IMG/VR virus record: IMGVR_UViG_3300032665_000026
Coordinates: 1 to 63,423 of that record
Direction: 5' to 3' (one strand)
DNA length: 63,423 nucleotides
Origin: a virus
The position numbers and the translations under genes are program-made. The first letter of the stretch is position 1. Every line of letters begins with the position of its first letter. The notes under the pieces are model-generated. The model was not told the DNA's origin. It did not search any database and worked only from the letters and a program-made list of their open reading frames with translations. Positions 51,418-57,939 of this stretch are shown in pieces.

Positions 51418-51429
51418 CCTTCACACGGA

Positions 51430-51624
51430 TTAATCTAATAGTGCATGAACATTGATGCACCAGTACTTATCACCAGCAAGAGCTTCCCACATGGCTAAGT
51501 TCTCGTGTTTCTTCCATTCAGCTCCAGGCACAGCAGCTTGGGCTTTATTTAAACTAGTATATAGTCCAGATATTTCCATGCTATTGTAGCTGGTATCATA
51601 GAGTAATGCATAAACTATTTTCAT
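51430..51624 (-). CDS. Hypothetical protein
   Basis: 64 residues, alpha/beta (KIVYALLYDTSYNSMEISGLYTS, then a helix). Last gene of the minus operon. No family recognised. Confidence 0.65.
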   Translation of the reverse strand: MKIVYALLYDTSYNSMEISGLYTSLNKAQAAVPGAEWKKHENLAMWEALAGDKYWCINVHALLD

Positions 51625-51632
51625 GTTTATAT

Positions 51633-52328
51633 CTATCCTTCTATGACAGTCTGATTTAAGTTGGCGTTCTTGCCACTTAGTATACCAGCATCGTACCCGT
51701 TAATAGAAGTTAACTTATCTGATTGTCTGGATTTCTTTTTACCAACACTTTGAAAATAATCTTCGATAGCATGCTGCTTATCTCGGACTACTAGCTCCAC
51801 TGATGTACCAATAATTTCATTATCCTTAATGACTTTGGCCTTAGATTCTTTGATACGTTCACTAATAGTAACAGCATACCCTGCAAAGAAACTCTTTGTC
51901 CAAGCTTTAACTGGCAAAGTATCATTATAAATAGCCTTAGCTTTTTCTAACTTAATTTTCATCTCGCTAACCATATGGGGACAAAGGATCTCGTAAAGAG
52001 TTAAGCAAAAATCAATATCGCTTTGATAACCATAGATCATGCAGTAACCATCTCCTCGCAATACCTTGCAAAAGTTATGTTTAGCAATGGAATTAAGTAG
52101 CACACTCTTATCAATAAGATATGGTTTATTTACTTCAATCCTTGATGAAGTAATGCCACCAGAACCCACATGGTTATTAAGCTGAGCTTCCTCAATCTGG
52201 TATTGCGTAATGAGCTCCTGAGCAAGTGATTGAGCTGCTGCTACTTCTCCAGGGTGATTACTACTCTCCGCTAAGCGTAAGATTTTTTGTACCCTAGAAA
52301 TAATATCAGTAAGTTTGCTTACCATCAT
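51633..52328 (-). CDS. DUF2786-like protein
   Basis: 231 residues. The N-terminal RVQKILRLAESSNHPGEVAAAQSLAQELI...YQIEEAQ matches the DUF2786 pattern (a short helical region seen in phage and bacterial proteins of unknown function). The remainder is helical and basic. Its leader contains hammerhead-like element 1 and an AAGGAAGGA site. Confidence 0.7.
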   Translation of the reverse strand: MMVSKLTDIISRVQKILRLAESSNHPGEVAAAQSLAQELITQYQIEEAQLNNHVGSGGITSSRIEVNKPYLIDKSVLLNSIAKHNFCKVLRGDGYCMIYGYQSDIDFCLTLYEILCPHMVSEMKIKLEKAKAIYNDTLPVKAWTKSFFAGYAVTISERIKESKAKVIKDNEIIGTSVELVVRDKQHAIEDYFQSVGKKKSRQSDKLTSINGYDAGILSGKNANLNQTVIEG

Positions 52329-52349
52329 TGTTCCTTCCTTGTTATAGTC

Positions 52350-52413
52350 TAGCCATCATCGGCGGAGAGACGACTAATCCTCTCCGTACACCTCCCGGTG
52401 TTTCGGCAATTCT
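52350..52413 (-). ncRNA. Hammerhead-like ribozyme candidate 1 (variant core)
   Basis: On the minus strand, directly after the stop of the 52412-52657 gene: GAAA, stem III ACACC/GGTGT with GGGA tetraloop, UA cleavage position, and stem I CGGAGAG/CTCTCCG. Then comes a CCGATGAT core where canonical would be CUGAUGA, and a possible stem II GCC/GGC. Topology is type II (stem II open). The U4 position is C and there is one extra base, so activity is uncertain. Confidence 0.5.
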
Positions 52414-52657
52414 AACTTAACAGCTTATTAATGCTTTTGATGTGGATATTCATGTTACTTATCTGCTCTTCCATAGCTTTCAAAGCACATTCGTACAGAG
52501 CTAAAGCTGCCTCATAGACTGATATGTTAAGGCTTCCCTTGTGATTGTTATAGATCTCAAAACCCTCTAACAATTCAGTGAAGCATTTACTTACTTCGTC
52601 TAATTGATTGACCATAGACTGTACTTGCGAAATTTTGTCTTCGCCAATTACTTGCAT
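52412..52657 (-). CDS. Hypothetical helical protein
   Basis: 81 residues, helical, with Leu/Glu/Met-rich amphipathic segments (VQSMVNQLDEVSKCFTELL). Possible coiled-coil oligomer. Its stop abuts hammerhead-like element 1. Confidence 0.65.
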   Translation of the reverse strand: MQVIGEDKISQVQSMVNQLDEVSKCFTELLEGFEIYNNHKGSLNISVYEAALALYECALKAMEEQISNMNIHIKSINKLLS

Positions 52658-52675
52658 TATATGCCTTACTCTTAT

Positions 52676-52969
52676 TTAATATTCTCCATCGTACTCGTAT
52701 GAGTCGATGTATTCATATGAAGCGTCAAATGTTACTTCTTCCTCCTTTCCTGTTTTAGGGCAGATATAATAGAATGTACCTTCTCCATCACCCCAGCTAC
52801 CGCTAGTTACCCAACCACCGCTATATATACTCCCACTGCGATTGTGTGAGTAACAAGTCATAGTGATGCCTTCGATACCAGTATGTGGTTCACCACAAGG
52901 GCATTCTACATCTCTAGTAGCTTCCTCTTCAATCGGTTCTGGTTCATCATCTGGTTCGTAATATCCCAT
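52676..52969 (-). CDS. Hypothetical acidic protein, zinc-like
   Basis: 97 residues, acidic N-terminus, CPCGEPH, CYSH and YICPKTG supply a possible zinc site; Tyr/Asp/Glu-rich tail. AAAGGAG precedes the ATG. Its leader carries the AGCTAACTCC repeat element. Confidence 0.65.
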   Translation of the reverse strand: MGYYEPDDEPEPIEEEATRDVECPCGEPHTGIEGITMTCYSHNRSGSIYSGGWVTSGSWGDGEGTFYYICPKTGKEEEVTFDASYEYIDSYEYDGEY

Positions 52970-52996
52970 TGTTTCTCCTTTATTTTTATTGTTATA

Positions 52997-53021
52997 TGTG
53001 AAATGCGAGGAGTTAGCTTCC
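52997..53021 (-). repeat. Intergenic repeat element, copy 1
   Basis: TGTGAAATGCGAGGAGTTAG (plus strand reading) and flanks recur at 59507-59530 with one substitution and one indel. Here it lies immediately after the stop of the 53022-53144 gene and before the leader of the next. Likely a small RNA element of the minus transcript. Confidence 0.55.
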
Positions 53022-53144
53022 TTATAGGAAGTCTACTAGATCTCCATCAAAGCCGTAGCTTTCAAGCTCACGATACATAGAAACAGGGCTAATTTTCCCA
53101 TTGTACATGTCGCTTACTAGTTCTTCTACCTGTTCATCATCCAT
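53022..53144 (-). CDS. Small acidic protein
   Basis: 40 residues (MDDEQVEELVSDMYNG...), ATG at 53144 behind AAAGGA. Helical, acidic. Sits just downstream of the best hammerhead candidate. Confidence 0.6.
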   Translation of the reverse strand: MDDEQVEELVSDMYNGKISPVSMYRELESYGFDGDLVDFL

Positions 53145-53161
53145 GATGTATCCTTTATTTA

Positions 53162-53227
53162 ACCTATCTCATCAGTCCATAGGCGGTCAACCCTATGAAT
53201 ACGCCTCCCGGCGTTTCGATTCATTAA
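53162..53227 (-). ncRNA. Hammerhead ribozyme candidate 2 (canonical core)
   Basis: Minus strand, starting at the stop codon of the upstream gene. It reads GAAA, stem III ACGCC/GGCGT with a GGGA (GNRA) tetraloop, GUA cleavage triplet, stem I TTCATAGG/CCTATGGA (8 bp, one G-U), and the complete core CUGAUGA. Stem II is GAT/ATC, extended by TTAA/TTAA across a 3x3 internal loop. All universally conserved hammerhead positions are present in type II topology. Cleavage would separate the two flanking cistrons. Confidence 0.78.
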
Positions 53228-53377
53228 TTAATACTCAGCACAGCCACAGTCATAGCCATTGGCAAAATTGCTGCAGCAGTAACTTACTTGCACTACTTGT
53301 CCAGAGGCATTGCGCATATAACCATCTGGTAATGTATCATCATATACATCTGAATCAAATTGGATTGTGTAAGTCAT
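53228..53377 (-). CDS. Small Cys-containing protein
   Basis: 49 residues: MTYTIQFDSDVYDD..., ending YCCSNFANGYDCGCAEY with five cysteines, likely metal-binding or disulfide-containing. GGAG precedes ATG 53377. A longer opposite-strand frame here is a shadow. Confidence 0.6.
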   Translation of the reverse strand: MTYTIQFDSDVYDDTLPDGYMRNASGQVVQVSYCCSNFANGYDCGCAEY

Positions 53378-53380
53378 AGC

Positions 53381-53509
53381 TTACATCTCCTTAACTATTA
53401 GTTCAATTACTCTGTCGAGAGTATCCGATTGACCGCACTTATAGGGATCATCTCCCAACTCAAACGGATAAAACTTCATGATCTTTTCGATCAGCTCATT
53501 TTTATTCAT
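53381..53509 (-). CDS. Small hypothetical protein
   Basis: 42 residues (MNKNELIEKIMKF...), helical. ATG 53509 overlaps the previous stop by four bases; its own stop is followed three bases later by the next start. Confidence 0.55.
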   Translation of the reverse strand: MNKNELIEKIMKFYPFELGDDPYKCGQSDTLDRVIELIVKEM

Positions 53510-53736
53510 GACACTTCTTTCCAGTTGTTGTTGTTTAATTGATCTAATGTGTCTTGGAACTCGTACAATATATCCCTCTCAGTCTCACCAGTTTCTGTGA
53601 AAGGATCAGCAAATACCCACTCGTTTAAGTTAGGTACAAAAACGTTCTTACCTTTATCAAAACGGGCAAGAGTTGTTTCCCAATCTATGTACCAACCTTT
53701 ACTCTCAGACCACGTTACCACGTAATGATATTCCAT
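53506..53736 (-). CDS. Hypothetical protein
   Basis: 76 residues, Trp-rich strands (VVTWSESKGWYIDWETT) then an acidic helix. Part of the tightly packed small-gene cluster. No family recognised. Confidence 0.65.
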   Translation of the reverse strand: MEYHYVVTWSESKGWYIDWETTLARFDKGKNVFVPNLNEWVFADPFTETGETERDILYEFQDTLDQLNNNNWKEVS

Positions 53737-53741
53737 TATAC

Positions 53742-53885
53742 TTATTCTCCTACTTCTGTATCTGTCAAGAAACCGTAGACACGTTTAAGATTATGGATAG
53801 CACGTTCTACGCTGCCATCTTTCTCTGAATCATTGATAGCCCATTTAGTTAGGCTAATTGCTGCCTCTAGTGTCTCTGGATCCAT
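53742..53885 (-). CDS. Small hypothetical protein
   Basis: 47 residues from ATG 53885, which overlaps the preceding stop (TAATG) and has GAGGAAGAG upstream; a longer in-frame extension to 53951 would overlap the neighbour. Helical (LEAAISLTKWAIND). Confidence 0.6.
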   Translation of the reverse strand: MDPETLEAAISLTKWAINDSEKDGSVERAIHNLKRVYGFLTDTEVGE

Positions 53886-54091
53886 TACTCTTCCTCCTTG
53901 TTTCCGGTTACTGTGTAACCTTTCTCTACTACGAACCAATCGTCGTTCCAACCGTCAATCCAGTCGGGGCTTGATTCATCTGGCTCAGGGTGGTTGACGT
54001 ACAACCAACCCCACCCTTCCTCAAAACTATCAAACTCAATACCATCAAACAGGATGTTGTTCATCCAGTCGCGGATAAGGTACTTACTCAT
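53885..54091 (-). CDS. Hypothetical Trp/Asp-rich protein
   Basis: 68 residues rich in Trp and acidic residues (EEGWGWLYVNHPEPDESSPDW...). AGGAAACAATG start. Such Trp/Asp-rich small proteins recur in this cluster (compare 54568-54759). Confidence 0.65.
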   Translation of the reverse strand: MSKYLIRDWMNNILFDGIEFDSFEEGWGWLYVNHPEPDESSPDWIDGWNDDWFVVEKGYTVTGNKEEE

Positions 54092-54100
54092 TGTTTCCTC

Positions 54101-54289
54101 CTAAGTATGTGTGCAACATGAACTACAGTCACCACAGTCACCACAACGACCATCACGACTAGCTAATTCATATTCTCTACCACAGGTGTCACACTCACCC
54201 ATCTCACTACATATGGGGCATAAACCATTGCAATGCTGACAATAGTTTTCATATACAGTAGGTCCATGATCACATGGTTCACATATCAT
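54101..54289 (-). CDS. Cys-rich zinc-finger protein
   Basis: 62 residues with 13 cysteines in CxxC pairs (CEPCDHG, CQHCNGLCPIC, CDTCGRE, CGDCGDCSSCC). Probably binds two or three zinc ions; the layout is rubredoxin/zinc-ribbon-like. Role unknown. Confidence 0.7.
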   Translation of the reverse strand: MICEPCDHGPTVYENYCQHCNGLCPICSEMGECDTCGREYELASRDGRCGDCGDCSSCCTHT

Positions 54290-54299
54290 AACTTACTCC

Positions 54300-54455
54300 T
54301 TACTTGATTGGGAACTCATTGAGGAATGTTTCAAAGACTGATGCCCGAGCTTTGTCCAGCTCATTGTTTAACTCATCGAGATCATCTTGATCTAAATCAG
54401 TGAAATCAATCTCTTCAAACCATTCTTCTAGGTTATCTTTAGTTACTTCATCCAT
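54300..54455 (-). CDS. Small acidic protein
   Basis: 51 residues (MDEVTKDNLEEWFEEIDF...), strongly acidic helical. ATG overlaps the upstream stop (TAATG). Confidence 0.6.
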   Translation of the reverse strand: MDEVTKDNLEEWFEEIDFTDLDQDDLDELNNELDKARASVFETFLNEFPIK

Positions 54456-54568
54456 TATACTCCCCAGCATTCATCACATGTACCATCATCACATTCGTCA
54501 CATGGGTGCTTTAATGGAGTATCTAACTCCATACCGCATGTTAAACAAATAGGATATTTCTTACTCAC
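54455..54568 (-). CDS. Small Cys-rich protein
   Basis: 37 residues starting at GTG 54568 (TAGTG overlap). CLTCGME and CDECDDGTCDECW form a compact four-to-six-Cys zinc site. Overlaps both neighbours. Confidence 0.55.
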   Translation of the reverse strand: MSKKYPICLTCGMELDTPLKHPCDECDDGTCDECWGV

Positions 54569-54759
54569 TATGCTTCCTCTCCTGTGTTTACGATAGCCCA
54601 ATCATCCCAATCGATGTTGTCCCACCAGAAGTCAGACTCTAATTGCTTATCTATCAGTTGCTGACCATCCAACCACTGATTTAGTTTCTCGGTTGCTTCT
54701 TCGGGGCTGCTTGCTACAACAGCAACGTCCATAGAAACTTTTGTGTAATACTCTTTCAT
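54568..54759 (-). CDS. Hypothetical protein
   Basis: 63 residues: N-terminal strand (YYTKVSMDVAVVASSPEEATEKL) typical of small phage alpha/beta proteins, then Trp/Asp-rich tail (FWWDNIDWDDW). No known family. Confidence 0.65.
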   Translation of the reverse strand: MKEYYTKVSMDVAVVASSPEEATEKLNQWLDGQQLIDKQLESDFWWDNIDWDDWAIVNTGEEA

Positions 54760-54762
54760 TGC

Positions 54763-54888
54763 TTACTCCTCTAACATATTTATTACTTCATTGAGCTGTT
54801 CACATCGATCCAACAATTTAGCAATAACTTTCATTGCTTCTGCTAAGTTAGTTGGAGTCTCGATGCCATAATCAAACAGTAACATCAT
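54763..54888 (-). CDS. Small helical protein
   Basis: 41 residues (MMLLFDYGIETPTNLAEAM...), start inside the end of the whiB-like gene (17-base overlap). Coiled-coil-like C-terminus. Confidence 0.5.
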   Translation of the reverse strand: MMLLFDYGIETPTNLAEAMKVIAKLLDRCEQLNEVINMLEE

Positions 54889-55141
54889 ACTTGCTACCTT
54901 TCTTTGGCATTCCTTTGACTGCCCTACGCTGTAGCTGTGTCATACCACCGAAGATACCAACGACCACGTTGTTATCAATGGCGTACTTTAGGCATTCCTG
55001 TTGCACTATGCAATTGTCACAGTATACCTTAGCTGCATCCATCTTTATTTTTATTTCTCTTGGTAACATTCTACCTTCAAAGAAAAACACATCAGTGTCT
55101 ACACCGATGCAATTGGCATCATCACGCCAGTTCTGATTCAT
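54872..55141 (-). CDS. Second WhiB-family iron-sulfur regulator
   Basis: 89 residues. The four cysteines appear in order: ANCIG, then CDNCIVQQEC (CxxC and C). VVVGIFGGMTQLQRR takes the place of the usual G-[VI]-W-G-G signature, with Phe replacing Trp. Shorter than the copy at 10814. WhiB proteins bind a 4Fe-4S cluster and sigma region 4. It may control this strand's transcription. Confidence 0.82.
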   Translation of the reverse strand: MNQNWRDDANCIGVDTDVFFFEGRMLPREIKIKMDAAKVYCDNCIVQQECLKYAIDNNVVVGIFGGMTQLQRRAVKGMPKKGSKYDVTV

Positions 55142-55311
55142 TTTATCTCCTCTACCTCATCTACTTCCATTTCATGACCATCGATGAGGAATGCATGGCC
55201 GTTTGCCCACACATCTTCTGCCCATGCTTCAGGAGTATAGCCCTTAGGCATGTCTTCTTCGGTGAATTCATAATAGTATTCAACCGTAGCAATGGCTGTA
55301 TACTTTTTCAT
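55138..55311 (-). CDS. Small hypothetical protein
   Basis: 57 residues (start at ATG 55311 with AAGGGGGT upstream; 55314 also possible). Starts with a strand (KKYTAIATVEYYYEF) and ends acidic. Overlaps neighbours by a few bases. Confidence 0.6.
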   Translation of the reverse strand: MKKYTAIATVEYYYEFTEEDMPKGYTPEAWAEDVWANGHAFLIDGHEMEVDEVEEIK

Positions 55312-55700
55312 CATACCCCCTTAAATAAACTGATGAATTCATCAAACGTCACTGGATCAGTTGCAGTCCACTTGATAGTTTCTTGGTAGTGTTCTATGCT
55401 GATGTCTGAGTAATCAACTTCTTTAATCACAACAGTCCTATCTACATGGTTAACTACAACAATACGCCATACGTCATCATGCTCTGATAGACCAATGCCA
55501 TAGCCAGTTTCACCCATTACTTCACCGAAAATCATCTCTGAGAAGATGATACGGTTGAGATACTCATCATCACCCCAACGACCTTTCCCACGCCCTAGAG
55601 CATTAGCTACAGTCATAGGAAGATAATCAGCACCCCAATGGGTATACAAAAACACTGAACCCTCAGCACTAACCAATTCTACCTGTCCACGGTCTCCCAT
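55311..55700 (-). CDS. Hypothetical protein
   Basis: 129 residues, mixed alpha/beta, with YTHWGADYLP, a phrase found in a widespread family of small phage proteins of unknown function. Preceded by tRNA-like element 1 and the leader AAACAAGCAAGGAG. Confidence 0.7.
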   Translation of the reverse strand: MGDRGQVELVSAEGSVFLYTHWGADYLPMTVANALGRGKGRWGDDEYLNRIIFSEMIFGEVMGETGYGIGLSEHDDVWRIVVVNHVDRTVVIKEVDYSDISIEHYQETIKWTATDPVTFDEFISLFKGV

Positions 55701-55733
55701 GTTATTCTCCTTGCTTGTTTAACCTCATTATGA

Positions 55734-55794
55734 GGAGCACCCTAAGCTAGATTCGAACTAGCATACATCACCACCAATTGGCTAGGGATACCTT
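55734..55794 (-). ncRNA. tRNA-like acceptor/T-arm element 1
   Basis: On the minus strand, two bases after the upstream stop: ATCCCTA pairs with TTAGGGT (7 bp), and inside it GCTAG/CTAGC closes a T-loop TTCGAAT. A 20-base linker with TTGGTGG, like a D-loop, replaces the D and anticodon arms. The 3' side ends GCTCC, not CCA. Conserved with element 2, with compensatory changes in both stems. May be an RNase P/Z substrate or translation-control element. Confidence 0.7.
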
Positions 55795-55796
55795 AA

Positions 55797-56345
55797 CTAC
55801 CAGCTACTTACGTAATAAACGTCGTGACCTTTATTAATTGCTTCTCGTGCTTCCAAGATAAGTTCCAGGTCTTCATTGTAGTAATATGAATCTGAATTCT
55901 CACCAAAGAAAAATCCTGAAGTTGAAGGTAATGTACCAAGGCGTACATGCATTTCTAACTGGTCCAAGTCACCAACATTTAACCTCAACGGTTGGTTGTT
56001 AAAGATTCGAGACTTGTGTAAATTAGCAGCCATCGAAGCATACTGCTCTTGTCGAATGATAGCTTTCATAGCTTCTTCAGATGTTACCATCTCAAGCATC
56101 TCTGGGGTAACTTCTGACTTATCGACTACACCAACCATGTGAGCAACAACTTCAGTAAGAAACCTTTTATCTCCTTCAAAGCCTTGCGCGTTTGCTTTGC
56201 TATTGAATAGATCTTCCATCCATCCTTCAAGGTTGGGGTGCTTACGACGATAAGCTAACTCAAATGTATCAGCATCTTCTGAGTACATAAAGTCAGTGTT
56301 ATCTTCATGACGTTCAACCATGAATACGTACTGGTCTAAACCCAT
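55797..56345 (-). CDS. Conserved phage protein
   Basis: 182 residues. Begins MGLDQYVF and contains RKHPNLEGWMEDL and, near the C-terminus, LPSTSGFFFG...YYYNEDLELILEA. The GFFFG/YY phrases define a widespread tailed-phage protein family, often annotated without a verified function. It is flanked on both sides by tRNA-like elements. Confidence 0.72.
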   Translation of the reverse strand: MGLDQYVFMVERHEDNTDFMYSEDADTFELAYRRKHPNLEGWMEDLFNSKANAQGFEGDKRFLTEVVAHMVGVVDKSEVTPEMLEMVTSEEAMKAIIRQEQYASMAANLHKSRIFNNQPLRLNVGDLDQLEMHVRLGTLPSTSGFFFGENSDSYYYNEDLELILEAREAINKGHDVYYVSSW

Positions 56346-56382
56346 AATCTTACTCCTTGTTTAACTTACTATTCCCTACTTG

Positions 56383-56440
56383 GGAGCGTCCTAAGATGGG
56401 ATCGAACCATCATACATCATCACCAGATTAGGACCACCTT
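56383..56440 (-). ncRNA. tRNA-like acceptor/T-arm element 2
   Basis: Minus strand, right after the stop of the 56442-56849 gene. GTCCTAA pairs perfectly with TTAGGAC, and inside, GATGG/CCATC closes T-loop TTCGATC. The linker TCTGGTGATGATGTAT replaces D and anticodon arms. AAGGT before and GCTCC after match element 1. Multiple stem positions covary between the two copies. Confidence 0.72.
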
Positions 56441-56441
56441 A

Positions 56442-56849
56442 CTACTCTACATCAGGGAACAACGACCTAAGGTAACTACCATCTAAGATAGAAGACGTTG
56501 CTGCTTTTGCTGCTTCAATGATTTCTGCAGCTTTTTCTAGGCTATCAATCGCTAGAGTGTTGCCTTCATCATCAATGCCACCAGTGATAATGATATCACC
56601 GACAATCATATCAGTCATGCCATACTCGTGAATCCATAGAGCAGTCCCGAATACGTTCATGCGTGGGTTCTCAACGAGCTTTCCTTCGTCATCGATCCAC
56701 AGATCAATACCGAGTGAATCGATACTTACGCATTGGATCAAGCCACCACCAGTGGCTGCTTTCAGTTGCTTGTATGAATTTGCCTCATCAAAGTCAACGA
56801 TTGCAATCTCATTGGTAGCTGCATCAGAAGTGATTGCATACTTTCCCAT
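56442..56849 (-). CDS. Hypothetical protein
   Basis: 135 residues, mixed alpha/beta, C-terminal helix EKAAEIIEAAKAATSS. No family recognised. The leader contains pseudoknot copy 2 and AAACAAGTAAGGGG. Confidence 0.68.
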   Translation of the reverse strand: MGKYAITSDAATNEIAIVDFDEANSYKQLKAATGGGLIQCVSIDSLGIDLWIDDEGKLVENPRMNVFGTALWIHEYGMTDMIVGDIIITGGIDDEGNTLAIDSLEKAAEIIEAAKAATSSILDGSYLRSLFPDVE

Positions 56850-56880
56850 TATATTCCCCTTACTTGTTTGGTTTATTTGA

Positions 56881-56910
56881 GTGGGCAGTTTAATGACATA
56901 CCCAGGTCAT
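56881..56910 (-). ncRNA. Pseudoknot motif, copy 2
   Basis: On the minus strand: stem ATGAC/GTCAT encloses loop CTGGGTAT; after linker TAAAC, TGCCCA pairs with TGGGTA of the loop (6 bp with one wobble). It lies between the stop of the 56921 gene and the leader of the next gene. Confidence 0.65.
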
Positions 56911-56920
56911 ACTAACTTAA

Positions 56921-57634
56921 CTACTTAGGGAAAACAATTTCAATTTGCTTACCATTAATAGTAATGAACTGCGGTGCAGCAGGTACATCTGGTTCTACTG
57001 GTGCTACTGATACAGGTTCTAACACTGGATTAATTGCTTCAATAACGTCTCCGATACTATCAAACATCATACTAAAGCCTGGAATATCTGCTTTGTCTCC
57101 ACCGAAATCCCATGCGCTTGTGTCAATGGTGAATGAGGTATCAATCATTGGTTCGGGTTCTACTTCTGCTACAACAGTAGTTGGTGCATCTTCAGTAACA
57201 CTGGAGGTAGTTTCAACCGTTGTAGGAATAGTAGAATATACCATACCTAGATCTGACTTCTCTTTCCAAACACCATCGATTGAGATGCAAGGATTCAAGA
57301 CAATGCCAGTCTTACCAACCTCGTACGATAGACCAAGCATACGGTAGAGAAAGTACTTACGCGCAATATCTCGATTAGTCTCAGTCTGTGCCATTTGTAG
57401 CATCGTAGCGATATTTGCCTTAGCATCTTGGTGAGTTGCATAGAACATACGCCCAATGATAGTACGTGCTCGTCCAGTTTCTTCATCGTTCTTAGAACAA
57501 CGAATATCTACTCGGGAGAAACTTGTTGGTGTCTCCTTAGTAACAGTGAACGCTAGGTCAACTATGTCGCGAGTACGACTAGAATTCCAGCACTTACCAT
57601 CTGGTTTTGGTACCCAGATAAGTTCGTTAGTCAT
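56921..57634 (-). CDS. Hypothetical protein
   Basis: 237 residues. The first 120 residues are alpha/beta with a Cys pair; the C-terminal half is a disordered Val/Thr/Glu/Pro-rich tail ending FITINGKQIEIVFPK. Possibly a DNA-binding or host-takeover protein. No family recognised. Confidence 0.65.
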   Translation of the reverse strand: MTNELIWVPKPDGKCWNSSRTRDIVDLAFTVTKETPTSFSRVDIRCSKNDEETGRARTIIGRMFYATHQDAKANIATMLQMAQTETNRDIARKYFLYRMLGLSYEVGKTGIVLNPCISIDGVWKEKSDLGMVYSTIPTTVETTSSVTEDAPTTVVAEVEPEPMIDTSFTIDTSAWDFGGDKADIPGFSMMFDSIGDVIEAINPVLEPVSVAPVEPDVPAAPQFITINGKQIEIVFPK

Positions 57635-57667
57635 CTTACTAGTTCCTTCCTTACTTGTTTATTTGAC

Positions 57668-57732
57668 CTCTTCATTCAGCCGGTGGTGGTCAATCCACCG
57701 AGAGTCCTCCCGGACTTTCTGTTCTTATTACT
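57668..57732 (-). ncRNA. Hammerhead-like ribozyme candidate 3
   Basis: Minus strand after the stop of the 57733-57915 gene: GAAA, stem III AGTCC/GGACT with GGGA loop, UC cleavage position, stem I TCGGTGG/CCACCGG. The loop ATTGACCA shares TTGACC with candidate 2. Then CUGAAUGA, the core with one inserted A. No clear stem II pairing, so this may be degraded. Confidence 0.45.
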
Positions 57733-57915
57733 TTAATCTTTAACTCTTGGTGTGCAAAGGCCATCCATAATGAGTCCTTCTGCCATGCGACCGTAATGAC
57801 CTTGAAGACTCCAAGCCATTCCAGTGTCAATCAAGTACTGAAACAGTTCAATTGTTTCCTCTCCATTCAAACTGCCCTGTTCGTAGTCAATAATATTAGA
57901 TAGTGTATCGTACAT
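57733..57915 (-). CDS. Conserved small phage protein
   Basis: 60 residues. IIDYEQGSLNGEETIELFQYLIDTGMAWSLQGHYGRMA is a highly recurrent phrase in tailed-phage genomes, function unknown. AAAGGAGAAT precedes the ATG. Confidence 0.75.
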   Translation of the reverse strand: MYDTLSNIIDYEQGSLNGEETIELFQYLIDTGMAWSLQGHYGRMAEGLIMDGLCTPRVKD

Positions 57916-57939
57916 AATTCTCCTTTTTATTTTATTGTT

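Noticed and set aside
53101-53379. Plus-strand ORF of 92 residues
   Set aside because: Antisense to two small minus-strand genes and the best hammerhead candidate; Ser/His-rich shadow with no ribosome-binding site.
55734-56440. The two tRNA-like elements as real tRNA genes or a tmRNA
   Set aside because: Only 16-20 bases lie between acceptor and T-arm, too few for D and anticodon arms, and no CCA or mRNA-like part is present; covariation favours a maintained minihelix instead.
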